In this document: positions 20,054-30,214 of the stretch, piece after piece
Numbering within the stretch: the first letter of the stretch is position 1
Layout of the letters: each line of letters begins with the position of its first letter
Assembly: GCA_034401795.1 (NCBI GenBank)
Contig: CM067367.1
Location: 29,284,690 to 29,348,689 of the forward strand
DNA from: Chaetoderma sp. LZ-2023a
Lineage: Eukaryota > Mollusca > Caudofoveata > Chaetodermatida > Chaetodermatidae
Reading direction: 5' to 3'
DNA length: 64,000 nucleotides
Notes under the pieces: generated by a model
The model's input: only the letters and a program-made list of their open reading frames with translations
Database searches by the model: none
What the model was told of the DNA's origin: nothing
Translations under genes and position numbers: made by a program

Positions 20054-20268
20054 CGCGCGTTTGTGTGTGTACATGCTAGTGTGAGATGTGTGAGTGCCTA
20101 TCTGTGTGTCTCGCTCTGTCTGTCTGTCTGTGTCCATCCGTCCGTCCACCTTCCCATCCGTCCACCCACCCGTCCATCTGTCTGTCTGTCTATCTGTCTA
20201 TCTGTCTGCCTGTCTGCCTGCCTGCCTGCCTGCCTGTCTGTCTGTCTACAGTCTGTGTATGTCTATAT
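20013..20268 (+). repeat. (GT)n then TGTC/TGCC/CCATCCGT microsatellite
   Basis: A GT run (about 20013-20068) passes into mixed TGTCTGTC, CCATCCGTCC and CTGCCTGC tetranucleotide repeats. The Cys-rich or Ser/Pro-rich ORFs across it are artefacts of the repeat. Confidence 0.95.
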
Positions 20269-20465
20269 CGCTCTGACTGCCTGTCTCGGTCACTCGATGC
20301 AATTGTGGATCATGAGCATGAGTAAAAATAAAGTGACCATACTTGTCCTTTGATTAGCCATAATATTTAATAGAATTTCTGTTATGATGATGAGGTCACC
20401 AGGTGCTTTTGAGATGAAAAGAATATCATATCAGAGGCCTCAACATTTATTTTAACCTGCGTCAA

Positions 20466-20662
20466 AATTGATGAAGAAAATTTAGATTTTTTGCTTAGTA
20501 AATGTCTATTTACAAGCCATGAGAAGAGTATTTTGTTTAATTTACCACTGGAATGACTGGCTCGGTTACCGCGCCAGTCATTCCAGTGGTAAATTTTCAA
20601 AAATATTCTTCTCTTGGCTTGTAAGTAGACATTCCTTATGAACACTACAGAGGCCACCTTAA
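20466..20662 (-). mobile_element. Family A1 element, left end decayed
   Basis: AGAAAATTTAGATTTTTTGC opens it. Both hairpin arms carry the private change ACAAGCC on the left and GGCTTGT on the right. It ends GGCCACCTTAA at the TTAA shared with the next element. Confidence 0.8.
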
Positions 20663-20762
20663 CCATTAACACACAAACTGGCCAAAAATGGCTTCCGCAG
20701 TCGTCTTGAGAAATCTCTGTGAATGGATATTTTCTTGACCATATTTGAGGTTTAAAGGGTTG
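20659..20762 (+). mobile_element. Family A element, hairpin deleted
   Basis: TTAACCATTAACACACAAAC and TGGCCAAAAATGGCTTC, then GTCTTGAGAAATCTCTGTGA jumps directly to GGATATTTTCTTGACC and ends TTTAAAGGGTT. Only the two flanks remain. Confidence 0.7.
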
Positions 20763-20814
20763 CTGATTCTACTAGGTTAATGTCTTTGTTCCAAAGTCCC
20801 AGCGAGTCACAGTT

Positions 20815-20945
20815 AAACCGTAACCCTTTCATTAATGAAATTACTTTGTCTTAATTTCAAGGCAACCATCTGCAATGATGTAGAATATTTTGAGAATAAC
20901 TTGATTGTGAGTCCTCTCTGCCTGAGGGAGAAAGTAAAAAATTTT
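20815..20945. mobile_element. Family B relic
   Basis: GTAACCCTTTCATTAATGAA, then GTAGAATATTTTGAGAATAA and CTTGATTGTGAGTC. The right arm is not recognisable. Confidence 0.35.
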
Positions 20946-20958
20946 TGAATGAAATATT

Positions 20959-21470
20959 AGCTCACCAGGACAGAATGGCCAAGTGAGTGTACTATGGTGA
21001 CCATCCGGCGTCCATCTATCCAGTGTCCGTCCGTCTGCCAGCCAACTTTTTCTTTAAATGACTTCTCAAGAACCACTGGAACAATTTTAATTATATTCAT
21101 GAGGAAGCATCCTTACAACATAGAGATATAAGTTTGTTTAAATGAAGCTAATCCACCAATTTGGCCGATTTTTAGAAATGTCTTTAGAAATCTTCTCCGA
21201 AACCGCTTGAGGAATCGATTCAAAACTCATGAAACATCATCTATGGCAACAGGTGAACCAAGTTTGTTTGCAGGCACTTGATTACCCAAATGCTTCGGCA
21301 GCTATTTTGGATGCCCTAGTTTCCACAAAAACAGCTTGTTCAGAATCGTTGAACGGATCGGGCTGAAATTTGGGAGCTATTATTAGGGCTTAAGGGCCAT
21401 TAAATTTTGTACAGCGGAAATTGTCCGCTGTGGACCAATCAAAATGGAGCATGTTCGGTGGCCATATTGA
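20959..21470 (+). repeat. AGCTCACC-class dispersed repeat fragment
   Basis: It opens AGCTCACCAGGACAGAATGG, then GTCCGTCCGTCTGCCAGCC, then blocks shared with 1230-1570. The right end was not found. Confidence 0.7.
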
Positions 21471-21734
21471 ATTTTTTATTAGATGGATTTTGAAACCGAA
21501 ATTGGTTTTAATGTAGATTTTGCATGTGCTAATTATGTATTTGCCTTCATATTTTTTGCATAATTAATCTATAGTATGGTATCTTCATTTTAAAAATCAA
21601 GATGTTGAGAACTGTTACTGTCTTTAAGATGATCACGTATTGTACTTTTGGACCTTTCTATATTCCATTGTGACGCCAAATCGAAAGAATTGGCACGTCT
21701 ACTGTACAGCAAAAAAATAACTTAACATGTCTCC

Positions 21735-21830
21735 AAAACAAAATAAGATGTATTGTTGAATATTGGCAGCAATGTCTTCCAATCCAATCATGTTCAAAAT
21801 AGTTAACAGAACATTTCTTGCTAACTAACT
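21735..21830. mobile_element. Family G hairpin, left arm mostly lost
   Basis: GTTGAATATTGGCAGCAATG then TCTTCCAATCCAATCATG and CAGAACATTTCTTGC match the right arm and flank of other G copies. Confidence 0.5.
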
Positions 21831-21886
21831 TACTTCTGAGCTGTACTGTGTGGGGTGTGTCTAATAAATACTACGGTAGACTTGCC

Positions 21887-22283
21887 AATGGATCTTTTCA
21901 GTCTTAGCTATGCTGTGCCCATCTGTAGTTAATCACCACCCACACTTCGCCCATGTTGGGATCGATTGATCGCCCTGTCTATCAATTTCCAGAAAACTAT
22001 ACAGGTAACCTGTTGAATATTTTGAAACTAATTTGACTGGGTGCTGTTGCTGCTCATGGCAGCAACATCGCCCAGTCAAATTAGTTTCAAAATATTCAAC
22101 AGACTGTTTATTAAATAGTAAAGACATACAATTCGTACAACAACGCTTAGTCCATCATCAATTATGCATTCGTGACATACTAATCTACATCATTCATGAC
22201 AGCATTGATTATGACGTTATCCTACAATTCACGTAGTTGACTATGACGTCATATGATGGATGGATAAACTGGAAAGGTCCATT
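21887..22283 (+). mobile_element. Family D element, complete (397 bp)
   Basis: Ends AATGGATCTTTTCAG and CTGGAAAGGTCCATT. It includes TAGCTATGCTGTGCCCATC, TGTTGGGATCGATTGATC, a hairpin with CTCATGGCAGCAACATCGCC, and a perfect CRE in ACTATGACGTCATATGATGG. Confidence 0.9.
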
Positions 22284-22289
22284 CTTCCG

Positions 22290-22880
22290 ATTTTGGGGGA
22301 ACAACGGAATATGCAAAGGTCCAGATGTACCATACTTCATCACATCAAGACAGTAACAGTTCTCAGCAGCTTGATTTTTAAAGTGAATATACCATAGCAC
22401 ATTAATTATGCCGATATATTTATATAAAGAAATAATCTGCACTAGACCGTCTTATATATGCACGTAATTATGATTATAACAACGAAAACGTTAGTCGGGT
22501 GATTAATGAAACCCCATAAATTTATTATTCCACCCATAATTTGTCTTGGAAAATTAATCTCCGGTGATTAATGGTAATCGGTTTACGGCTATCCAGAGTA
22601 TTTTGTGAATGGGTATTCTTAGGGATTTGGCGTAGAACTAACGTAATAAGTAGTGGCAGAAAGTTACCATAAAAGAAACATGGAGACCATTGTTCCAGGG
22701 CTGAGGATATGTTTTAGAAGATTCCAGTCATGTTTTTCAATATCGATAACGTTACATGGCGGAGCATAAGATCTGCCGACTGGGACCGAAATTTTTCCAT
22801 CATAAAAATCCATCATGTCTATCTGTGTTAATTTGTGATTAACTCTGTCTTCAGTTATCGGGTGTAGGTGATGACTAGTT
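22290..22880. other. Repeat-poor stretch
   Basis: No hairpin family or tandem repeat. The ORF of 77 codons on the minus strand across 22209-22442 overlaps the D end and is not convincing. Confidence 0.35.
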
Positions 22881-22882
22881 TC

Positions 22883-22972
22883 ATACTATTTTGAAAATGA
22901 TTTGACTGAAAGTTGTTGTTGCCATAAGCAACAACAACTTTCAGTCAAATCATTTTCACGATATTTAGTATA
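22883..22972. mobile_element. C-type hairpin with matched arm changes
   Basis: The left arm is TTTTGAAAATGATTTGACTG and the right arm CAGTCAAATCATTTTC, both differing from the usual AACAATTTG at the same position. The loop is CCATAAG between TTGTTGTTG and CAACAACAA. No TTAA termini were identified. Confidence 0.75.
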
Positions 22973-23039
22973 AACTATCTTATTTAATTCAATTGAAGAT
23001 TTTTTTTTTTGTAATTTAGAATGAAAGATTGTTAACTGC

Positions 23040-23549
23040 TGGATGAGATATGGGAACAAGCCAGGGAGATTAAGTTCATTAGGCAGTGACGTTTTCGAAC
23101 CCAGCCAGTGCGCAGTGATCGGAACGCCACCCACCGCACCGGCATTCGCAGACTTGGAATTTATGTCGCGCTGGAATTAATATCAGACAAATGCCTTCAT
23201 TTCGGCAGTTCTCCGAAGCATCGTGGGGCTCATCATAAGAGCGTGAAAAATGTAGCTCAGATCACTATTGAGTGTCTATTGAATTATTAAGCGCTCTCTA
23301 TATGCTTAATTGCGGCCATGTGCGATATTTTTCTATGTCTACTAAGTATGTATTTTCACTAGGGAAATTTTTCTGTTCAAAATGTCTAGGATAAGTGGCT
23401 AATTACTAGATTCTTTGCAGGGGTGTTAATCTGCTAGTTGTTGTCACCATCACCCACCCGGCTCCTATCCGCTCACACACACACCCCATCCCCATCCTCT
23501 CACCTCCCCCCTCTCCCTCACAGACTAATCCTTTAATAGTCAAGAATGG
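23040..23549. other. Repeat-poor stretch, then pyrimidine-rich tract
   Basis: 23100-23300 is a balanced-composition island (CGCCACCCACCGCACCGGCA) with a 60-codon ORF of no recognised kind. 23455-23525 is rich in CACA and CCCTC. Confidence 0.3.
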
Positions 23550-23746
23550 TTAACCCTTTCACTGACAAATCCCTGAAAAGTAAATTCTTTACGATATAAA
23601 ACTTATTCCTTTGAATATTTAAAAATTAATGTGACTGGAAGCCATTGGGCAGCAGCAATGACTTCCAGGCAAATTGATTTTAAAATATTCAACAGTTTTG
23701 CTGTATGGTTGCATTGAAAATGAGATATAGGTAATCCCTTGCTTAA
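23550..23746 (+). mobile_element. Family B element (197 bp)
   Basis: It starts TTAACCCTTTCACTGACAAA and ends on TTAA at 23743-23746. TAAATTCTTTACGATATAAA precedes the hairpin GTGACTGGAAGCCATTGG with its decayed complement. GAAAATGAGATATAGG follows. Confidence 0.85.
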
Positions 23747-23806
23747 AGAATTCCCATTTACAGGTCAGGAAAAGACTCTATCTATCCTCCACCCAACAAC
23801 CTTTTC

Positions 23807-24003
23807 ATTACCCCTTTCACCGATGAATGGAGCCTATTTTCACGGCACCCATACAGGAAAACTGTTGAATATTTTAAAATTAATCTTATTGGAAGCTGTT
23901 GCTACGTTAGGCAGAAATGGATACCAGTCAAATTAATTTCAAAATATTCAACAGAATAAGTTTTATATTATAAAGAATTTACTTTTGTCGGTGAAAGGGT
24001 TAT
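23807..24003 (-). mobile_element. Family B element, reverse orientation
   Basis: It starts ATTACCCCTTTCACCGATGA and ends TTTGTCGGTGAAAGGGTTA. The TATTATAAAGAATTTAC block lies on the right. Hairpin arms are diverged near the loop (GAAGCTGTTGCTACG). Confidence 0.8.
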
Positions 24004-24155
24004 ATGGCTACTTATCATTAACTGCTCAGCCGTGTTTAATCAAACTGCGCTAGAAGGACCTTGGTGTGGTAGACATCAGAATTTATCTGCAGACATTTTT
24101 TTGCTTAATTTGTTCGGCAGCGATGTTGGATTTAAAAAAATGTCCAAGAAATTGC

Positions 24156-24390
24156 TTAACCCTTTAAGCCTCAAATTTGTTAAAGGAAATTTCAATTTTC
24201 TCATAAAAAATGATCATTTGAAGAACATTAACAGAAGAATATTTTTGCGAATTTACCACTAGAATGACTGGCTCGGTTATGGAGCAAGTCATTCCAGTGG
24301 AAAATTTGCAAATATCTCTTGGTCTGCAAATGGACATTTTTCAAACCCACTACAGAAACCGTTTTGGCCAGCTTGAGTGTTAAGGGTTAA
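24156..24390 (-). mobile_element. Family A2 element, left partner of a pair (235 bp)
   Basis: It starts TTAACCCTTTAAGCCTC and ends GAGTGTTAAGGGTTAA. The hairpin is CACTAGAATGACTGGC with its complement. Its final TTAA is also the first of the next element. Confidence 0.9.
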
Positions 24391-24620
24391 CCCTTTAACA
24401 CTCATATCAGCCCAAAACGGCTTCTTCAGTGGTCTCGAGAAATGTCCATTTGCAGACCAAGAGAAGACTATTTTTGAAAATTTACCACTGAAATGACTGG
24501 CTCGATAACCGAGCCAGTCATTCCAGTGGTAAATTTTCAAAAGTAGCTTTCTCTTGGTCTGCAAATGGACATTTTCTATGAGAAAATTGACATTTTCTTG
24601 AACAAATTGAAGGGTTAAAG
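24387..24620 (+). mobile_element. Family A2 element, right partner of a pair
   Basis: It starts TTAACCCTTTAACACTCATA. It has near-perfect arms with CTGGCTCGATAACCGAGCCAG at the centre and closes TTGAAGGGTTAAAGG. It is arranged left end to left end with the preceding copy, so the junction is a palindrome around GGGTTAACCC. Confidence 0.9.
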
Positions 24621-24639
24621 GACTTGATTAACTGCTCAT

Positions 24640-24887
24640 TAGATTTTAATCAAACTTGGCTGGAAGCGCCCTAGGCCTAGGTTGACCAATAGGCTTCAGA
24701 AGGTTATACAAAAATTTGATTCGTCAATTCTTTTGAGGGCCATGTCTATTTTTCCCAAAAAGAATGTCAAGGAGTTTGAAAAATTACACATTGCGGATTT
24801 CAACCAAACTTGATCGAACAGGACCTATCGTGATAGACTTCACAACTTAATTCTTAATTGGTAAATTTATATAATTAGTCCCCCGAT
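24640..24887 (+). repeat. 156-bp-type repeat, left part before an insertion
   Basis: TTTTAATCAAACTTGGCTGG, TGATAGACTTCACAACTT and TTCTTAATTGGTAAATTT correspond to the 3485-4064 units. Interrupted at 24888. Confidence 0.6.
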
Positions 24888-25652
24888 GTAGTCGATTAGA
24901 CTGGCCCCATCCATCCATCCATGTGTGCATGCATCTGTCTGTGCACATTTGGTGTGTGCTCGATAGTGTCAGCTAGTATGCATGGATTCAGTCCAAATTT
25001 TCGGAAATACAATGCTCCACAGGAGACCTTGACTGCGATTGCATTTGGCCAAAATCAGGTTATTCACTAGTTTAATCCCCCCCCTCACCCACCACCCACC
25101 CTCCCACCCCATGAGTTCTTGGAAAATCATAAAATATTGGGTTTCCCTCGAAAACTCAGTTAGACTCCATGGTCGATTCATTTCAATTTTTTGAAATAAA
25201 TCACTCCACATGAGACAACTTGACCGGGATTGCATTTGGCCGAGATCTGGATCTAATTACCATGGTTATCCCCCTTCATTTCTTGAAAAATCATAAACGA
25301 TTTGGTTTCTGCTTGTTAACTTCATCTAGTATGCATGGATTCAGTTCCGACTTTGGAAATACATCGCTCCTTAAGAGACCTTGACTGGCATTGCATTTGG
25401 TCAAAATCTGCTTATAATCACCTGAGTAATCTCCTTCGAATTCTTGAAAAATCAGAAAATATTTGGTTTCCACTATATAATTTCAATTAGCCTGCACGTA
25501 TTCAGTTCAATTTTGGAAATACATGCCTCTGTATGAAACATGGCATGGGATTGCATTTGGCTGAAATCCAGATCACCTTGATTTCTTGAAAGGTTGTAAA
25601 GTATTTGCATTTCAAAAATTTGGGTTATACTAAAACACCCGAGTCGGGGGAC
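24888..25652. mobile_element. Element with GTCCCCCGA termini and four internal repeats
   Basis: The left end is GTCCCCCGATGTAG and the right end complement is GTCCCCCGACTCGGG. Inside, four direct units of roughly 165-180 bp start near 24978, 25160, 25331 and 25497. Each has ATTCAGTTC, GGAAATACA, GACCTTGACTG, GATTGCATTTGGC and TTCTTGAAAAATCATAAA blocks. No coding potential was recognised. Confidence 0.6.
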
Positions 25653-25880
25653 CAGGACTGTTTTTTAATTATATTTCAGAAAGTGTCCAGGAAATTAGAC
25701 TGCTACTCTTCATTAATCACTAAAAGTCGATTTCAACCAAAGCTGATTCGAAGGACCCTATTGTCTTAGGCTTTAGAACTTCTGTGCAGAAATTTTATTG
25801 GTAAATTTTTGTTTGTCCATCTTAGAGTTCCAGAGACTGATTTAAGGACAACACCATTAAGCAGACTTTAATTAGAATTA
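25653..25880 (+). repeat. 156-bp-type repeat, right part after the insertion
   Basis: CAGAAAGTGTCCAGGAAATT, GATTTCAACCAAAGCTGATT and TTAGGCTTTAGAACTTC continue the repeat interrupted at 24888. Confidence 0.55.
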
Positions 25881-25904
25881 ACTGGAGTGACCTTTGGAAG
25901 TTGG

Positions 25905-26095
25905 CTACAGACCTGTACTCATGCGGGCCAAAACCAGCTCCTCCAATGTTCTTGAGAAATGTCCATTTCCATAGCAGTATTTTTTCAAAATTTAAGCATG
26001 CCTTAAGCTCGATAATTTAGAAAAATAATCTCTTGGCCTGCAAATTTACATTTTCTATGATAAAATTTAAAGCTTATTGAACCAATTTGAGGGTA
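25905..26095 (+). mobile_element. Family A2 element, hairpin decayed
   Basis: TACTCATGCGGGCCAAAACC, GTTCTTGAGAAATGTCCATT, short arms around AAGCTCGATAATTT, then CTTGGCCTGCAAATTTACAT and AACCAATTTGAGGG. Termini are degraded into an AT microsatellite. Confidence 0.6.
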
Positions 26096-26139
26096 TATAT
26101 ATATATATGTGCATAGTTTCGTTATATCATAATGTACCA

Positions 26140-28627
26140 TTTCCCTTCCATGCATCCTAACCTTGGCTCCCCCTTCCTAAACTCCCTACATCCTAACCTC
26201 ACCCCCATACTTCTTAAGCACAGTCTGCTTCCTAACCTCATTCTTTGATTCTTAATCTCATTCCATGTTTCCTAGCTTCATTCTCCCTTTCTAATCCCCC
26301 CCCCCCCGGTCCTTATGAACCTCATTCCCCCTTACAAGCCTCATTCTAACCTCATGCCCCCCTACCTAATCATGGTCTCTATTTCCTAACCTTATTCTCT
26401 GCTTCCTAACCTCATTCTCTGACCTCATTCACTACTTCATAACCTTACTCACTGCTTCCAAACCTCAGCACATCCTTAACCTCACTCCTAACCTCAGTCT
26501 CTTCTTCTTAACCTCATTCCCTCCTTCCTAACCTCAGTTTGTCCTTCCTAACCTCATTCCTTATTCCGTTATTCCTAATCTCATTCCCTCCTTCCTAGAC
26601 GCAACCCATCCTTCCTAACCTCATTCCCTCCTTCCTAACCTCATTATCTGCTTCCTAACCTCATTCCATTCTTCCTAACCTCATTCTCTGCTTCCTAGCC
26701 TCAGCCCCTCCTTCCTAACCTCATTCCCTCCTTCCTAGCCTCAGCTCCCCCCTTCTTAACCTCATTCCTTCTAACCTCCCTACGTCCTAACCTCACCCCA
26801 TACTTCTTAAGCACAGTCTCTGCTTCCTAGCCTCATTCTTTGCTTTCTACCTAACTTCATTCCCCATTCCTAATCTTGTTCCCCCCCCCCCCTTCGTAAC
26901 GTCATTACCCATTCTCAGCCTTATTCCCCATTCCTGGCCCCATTCCCCCCTACTAACCTCAACCCCCCCCCCCCTACCTAATCCTGGTCTCTGCTTCCCA
27001 GCATCAGTCTTTGCTTCCTAACCTCATTCTCTGAATCTTATCCTCATTCCGTCGTTCCTAACCTCATCCACTACTTCATAACCTTACTCACTGCTTCCTA
27101 ACCTCAACACCTCCTTAACCTCATTTCCTCCTTCCTAACCTCAGTCTCTGCTTCTTAACCTCATTCCCGCTTTCCTAACCTCAATTTCTCTTCCTAACCT
27201 CATTCCCTGCCTCCTAGTCTCAGCCCCTCCTTCCTAATCTCATTCCCTCCTTCCTAGACTCAGCCCATCCTTCCTAAGCTCATTCCCTCCTTCCTAACCT
27301 CATTCTCTGCTTCCTAGCCTCAGCCCCTTCTTCCTAGCCTCATTCCCTCCTTCCGAGCCTCAGCCCCCCCTATCTAACCTCGTTCCCTCCTTCCTACTCT
27401 CCCTCCCTATATCCTAACCTCACCCCCTACTTCTTAAGCACAGTCTCTGCTTCCTAACCTCATTCTTTGTTTCCTAACTTCATTACACGTTTCCTAGCTT
27501 CATTCCCCCTTCCTAATCTTGTCCCTCCCTGTCCTTTGTAACATCATTCTCCATTTCTAGCCGTATTCCCCATTCCTGGCCTCATTCCACCCCACCCCCT
27601 CCACTACCTAATCCCGGTCTCTGCGTCTTAATCTCAATCCCTCCTTCCTAACCTAAGTTTCTCCTTCCTAACCTCATTCCCTGCTTCCTAACCTCAAGCC
27701 CACCTTCCTCCCCTCATTCCCTGCTTCCTGACCTCAAGCCCTCCTTCCTAGCCTCATTCCCTTCTGACCTCAGCCCCTCCTTCCTAACCTCTACCTCCCC
27801 TTCCTAACCTCATTCCCTCCTTCCTAACTGAATTCTCTGCATCCTAATCTCATTTTCTGCTTCCTAACATCAGCCCTCCTTCCTTCCTTCATTCCCTGCT
27901 TTCTCACCTCAATCCCTTCTTGCGACCCTCATTCCCTTCAGCTTAACCTCAGTCCTCCTTTCTAACCTCATTCACCGCTTCCTGATCTCATCCCATCCTT
28001 CCTGACCTCAGACCCTCATTCCTCGCATCAGCCCCTGCTTTCTAACCTCATGCCTACTTCCTAAGCACAGTCTCTGCTACATAACCTCATTCTTTGTTGC
28101 TTAACTTCATTCCATGCTTCCTAACATCAGTCTGATCCCTAACCTCATTTCCTGCTTCCTAACTTCATTCCCTTTTTCCTAACCTCAGTCCCTCCTTTCT
28201 GACCTCATTACCTCCTTTTTGCCCTCTTTCCCTTCTTCCTAGCCAAATCTTAGCCTCTGCCCCTTCCTACCATCATTCCCTTCTTCCTCACATCAATCCC
28301 TCCTTCCTACCATTATTTCCTGCTTCCTAGCATCAGCCCTCCTTCCTAGCCTCATTCCCTACTTCCTAACCTCATTCCCTGTTTCCTAACCTCATTCCCT
28401 GTTTTTTAACCTCATTCTCTTTTTCTAATTTCAGTCTCTCCTTCCTAACCTCATTCCCTTTTCCTAACCTCAGTCCCTGCCCCTAACATCATTTCCTTCC
28501 TCCACCCCTAATTCAATGCTTCCTAGCCTCAGCCCCTTCTTCCTTAATGTAGACGTTCCTAACTTCAGTCCCTTCTTCTTAGCTTCAATCCCTCCTAACA
28601 TCAGCCCCTCATTCCTAACCTCATTCC
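26140..28627 (+). repeat. 2.5-kb pyrimidine-rich degenerate minisatellite
   Basis: About 20-bp units of the kind TTCCTAACCTCATTCCCTCC recur with variants (CTCAGCCCC, CTCATTCTCTG) and strong C+T bias on this strand. Blocks near 26150-26330, 26770-26960 and 27390-27600 resemble each other (TACTTCTTAAGCACAGTCTC), a higher-order repeat of roughly 600 bp. No ORF. Confidence 0.9.
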
Positions 28628-28689
28628 AAACCAAAAGTTTAAACTATTATTCAAATTGAATGACTGCATGTCATGACTCTCAGTGAAAA

Positions 28690-29035
28690 GTTGGATTGAG
28701 TATAATGTCTTTTGAGTGTGACGTCTTGAGTGTGAGGTCTTTTTAATGTGATGTTGTTTGAGTGTGACATCTTTTGAGTCTTACATCTTGAGTTTGAGGT
28801 CTTGAGTTTGAGGTCTTTTGTGTGTAATGTCTTTTGTGTGTGATGTGATGTCTTTTGAGTGTGACATCTTCTGAGTCTTACATCTTGAGTTTGAGGTCTT
28901 GAGTTTGAGGTCTTTTGTGTGTAATGTCTTTTGTGTGTGATGTGATGTCTTTTGAGTGTGACATGTTTTGAGTGTGAGGTAATTTGAGTGTGACATCTTT
29001 TGAATGTGAGGTCTTTTGAGTGTAACACTTGATTG
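28690..29035. repeat. TTTTGAGTGTGACATC array with a 97-bp higher-order repeat
   Basis: Short TGTGACATC and TTGAGGTC units repeat. Segments 28760-28856 and 28857-28953 are identical except one base (ATCTTTTGAG versus ATCTTCTGAG). The Thr/Lys/His-rich minus-strand ORFs are repeat artefacts. Confidence 0.9.
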
Positions 29036-29042
29036 TGATGTC

Positions 29043-29370
29043 AATGGAGGAATCCAGTTTTAGCTATACCCTGCCCATCTCAAGCTAAGCTCCACCAATA
29101 CTTTTCCCATGTTGACATCGATCGATCCGTACACTCCCTGAATCTCAATTTCCGGAAGCCTATACAGGTAAGCTGTTAAAAATTTTGAAACTAATTTGGC
29201 TGGCTGCCAGCCAAATTAGTTTTAAAATATACAACTGAGTGTTTATTAAATTTGTACAACTTGACAGACTATTAAGCGTTTATGATGGCCTTAATCACAT
29301 TGCATCATTCATGTGACATAGTTGATTATGACGTCATGTGATTGACTGAGAGACTGGATTCCTCTCTTGA
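29043..29370 (+). mobile_element. Family D element, short hairpin form
   Basis: It starts AATGGAGGAATCCAGTTTTA. The hairpin is AACTAATTTGGCTGGCTGCC closing straight onto AGCCAAATTAGTT, without the GTTGCTGCC inner stem. There is a perfect CRE in GATTATGACGTCATGTGATT. It ends GACTGGATTCCTC. Confidence 0.85.
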
Positions 29371-29374
29371 ATTA

Positions 29375-29910
29375 CTGACAGCAGACGGATAATAAACATT
29401 CGCTTGATTGACAGATGAGATCAATAAATTGCACAATCTAGTATATAGATCTCAGCATGCTCAAATTGTTAAAAATAAATAAAATAAAATGATATATCTA
29501 TACTAAAATGAGATATCTGCTTTTCGCTATCGACCACACCCAGTAATTGTAAGAGGTATGGATGTAGTTTGTTTAGCTGTCATCGGTATAAAGCCTTGGA
29601 TATATTTTTTTTAATTTTCTTCTCTCGTTGGAAGAGTATTATAATAAAGACATACATGAGTGCTTTTGTTACGAGATCATACGTGACCTTTTGCTGTTGG
29701 AAAACAGCCTTTATTAATCGCATGTAATGTCTGAGCGTTAATGTGGGAATTTATGAAGAATATCATTTCTTTTTTTCATCTTTTTTCCGTAGTTCTATCG
29801 ATATTGCATTAGAAGACTTGTGTATATCTAGATGGAATCAAATCCGCCTACTGGTACAGTATCGCTCAGAAATAACTTAGGGTGGTTTCAAAGCAAAATA
29901 AACCATACTC
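29375..29910. other. No recognised feature
   Basis: AT-rich unique sequence with no hairpin family, tandem repeat or convincing ORF. Confidence 0.35.
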
Positions 29911-29914
29911 TTCA

Positions 29915-30005
29915 AGAATATCTTGAACGTAATTGGATTGGAAGACAATCCAATTAGGGTCATAATAGTCACTAGAACATTTCTTACATCATGTTCAAAA
30001 TTGTA
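29915..30005. mobile_element. Family G hairpin, short form
   Basis: ATCTTGAACGTAATTGGATT, GGAAGACAATCCAATTAGG and CACTAGAACATTTCTTAC. The inner stem is lost, as in the short C and D forms. Confidence 0.5.
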
Positions 30006-30214
30006 CTAACGAGCATGTTTGTGGTTATATTTTAGAAACCTAATGTATTTCTTGGCTGAACTGTATTAAGAACTGTACGTCATTCATAGTCAAACAAGCC
30101 TGCATACATGTGCTATTGTTGCGGTATATGAAGGTGGCTTTGGCAGAAATATAAAGAATTTGACAGATTTGTAATTTTAATTGTGATTCACAATTTTAAA
30201 ATGTTTAAAGTAAA

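Noticed and set aside
19973-20353. Cysteine-rich ORF that looks like a small secreted peptide or conotoxin-like gene
   Set aside because: The cysteines come from TGTG and TGTC microsatellite translation. No signal peptide or cysteine framework independent of the repeat.
26140-28627. CCTAACC motifs as an interstitial telomere block
   Set aside because: The motif is embedded in 20-bp units with CTCATTCCCTCC. There is no run of consecutive 5- or 6-bp telomeric units.
28651-29044. Lys/His/Thr-rich ORFs as a nucleic-acid-binding protein
   Set aside because: Produced by the 97-bp and shorter tandem units, with no conserved start or context.
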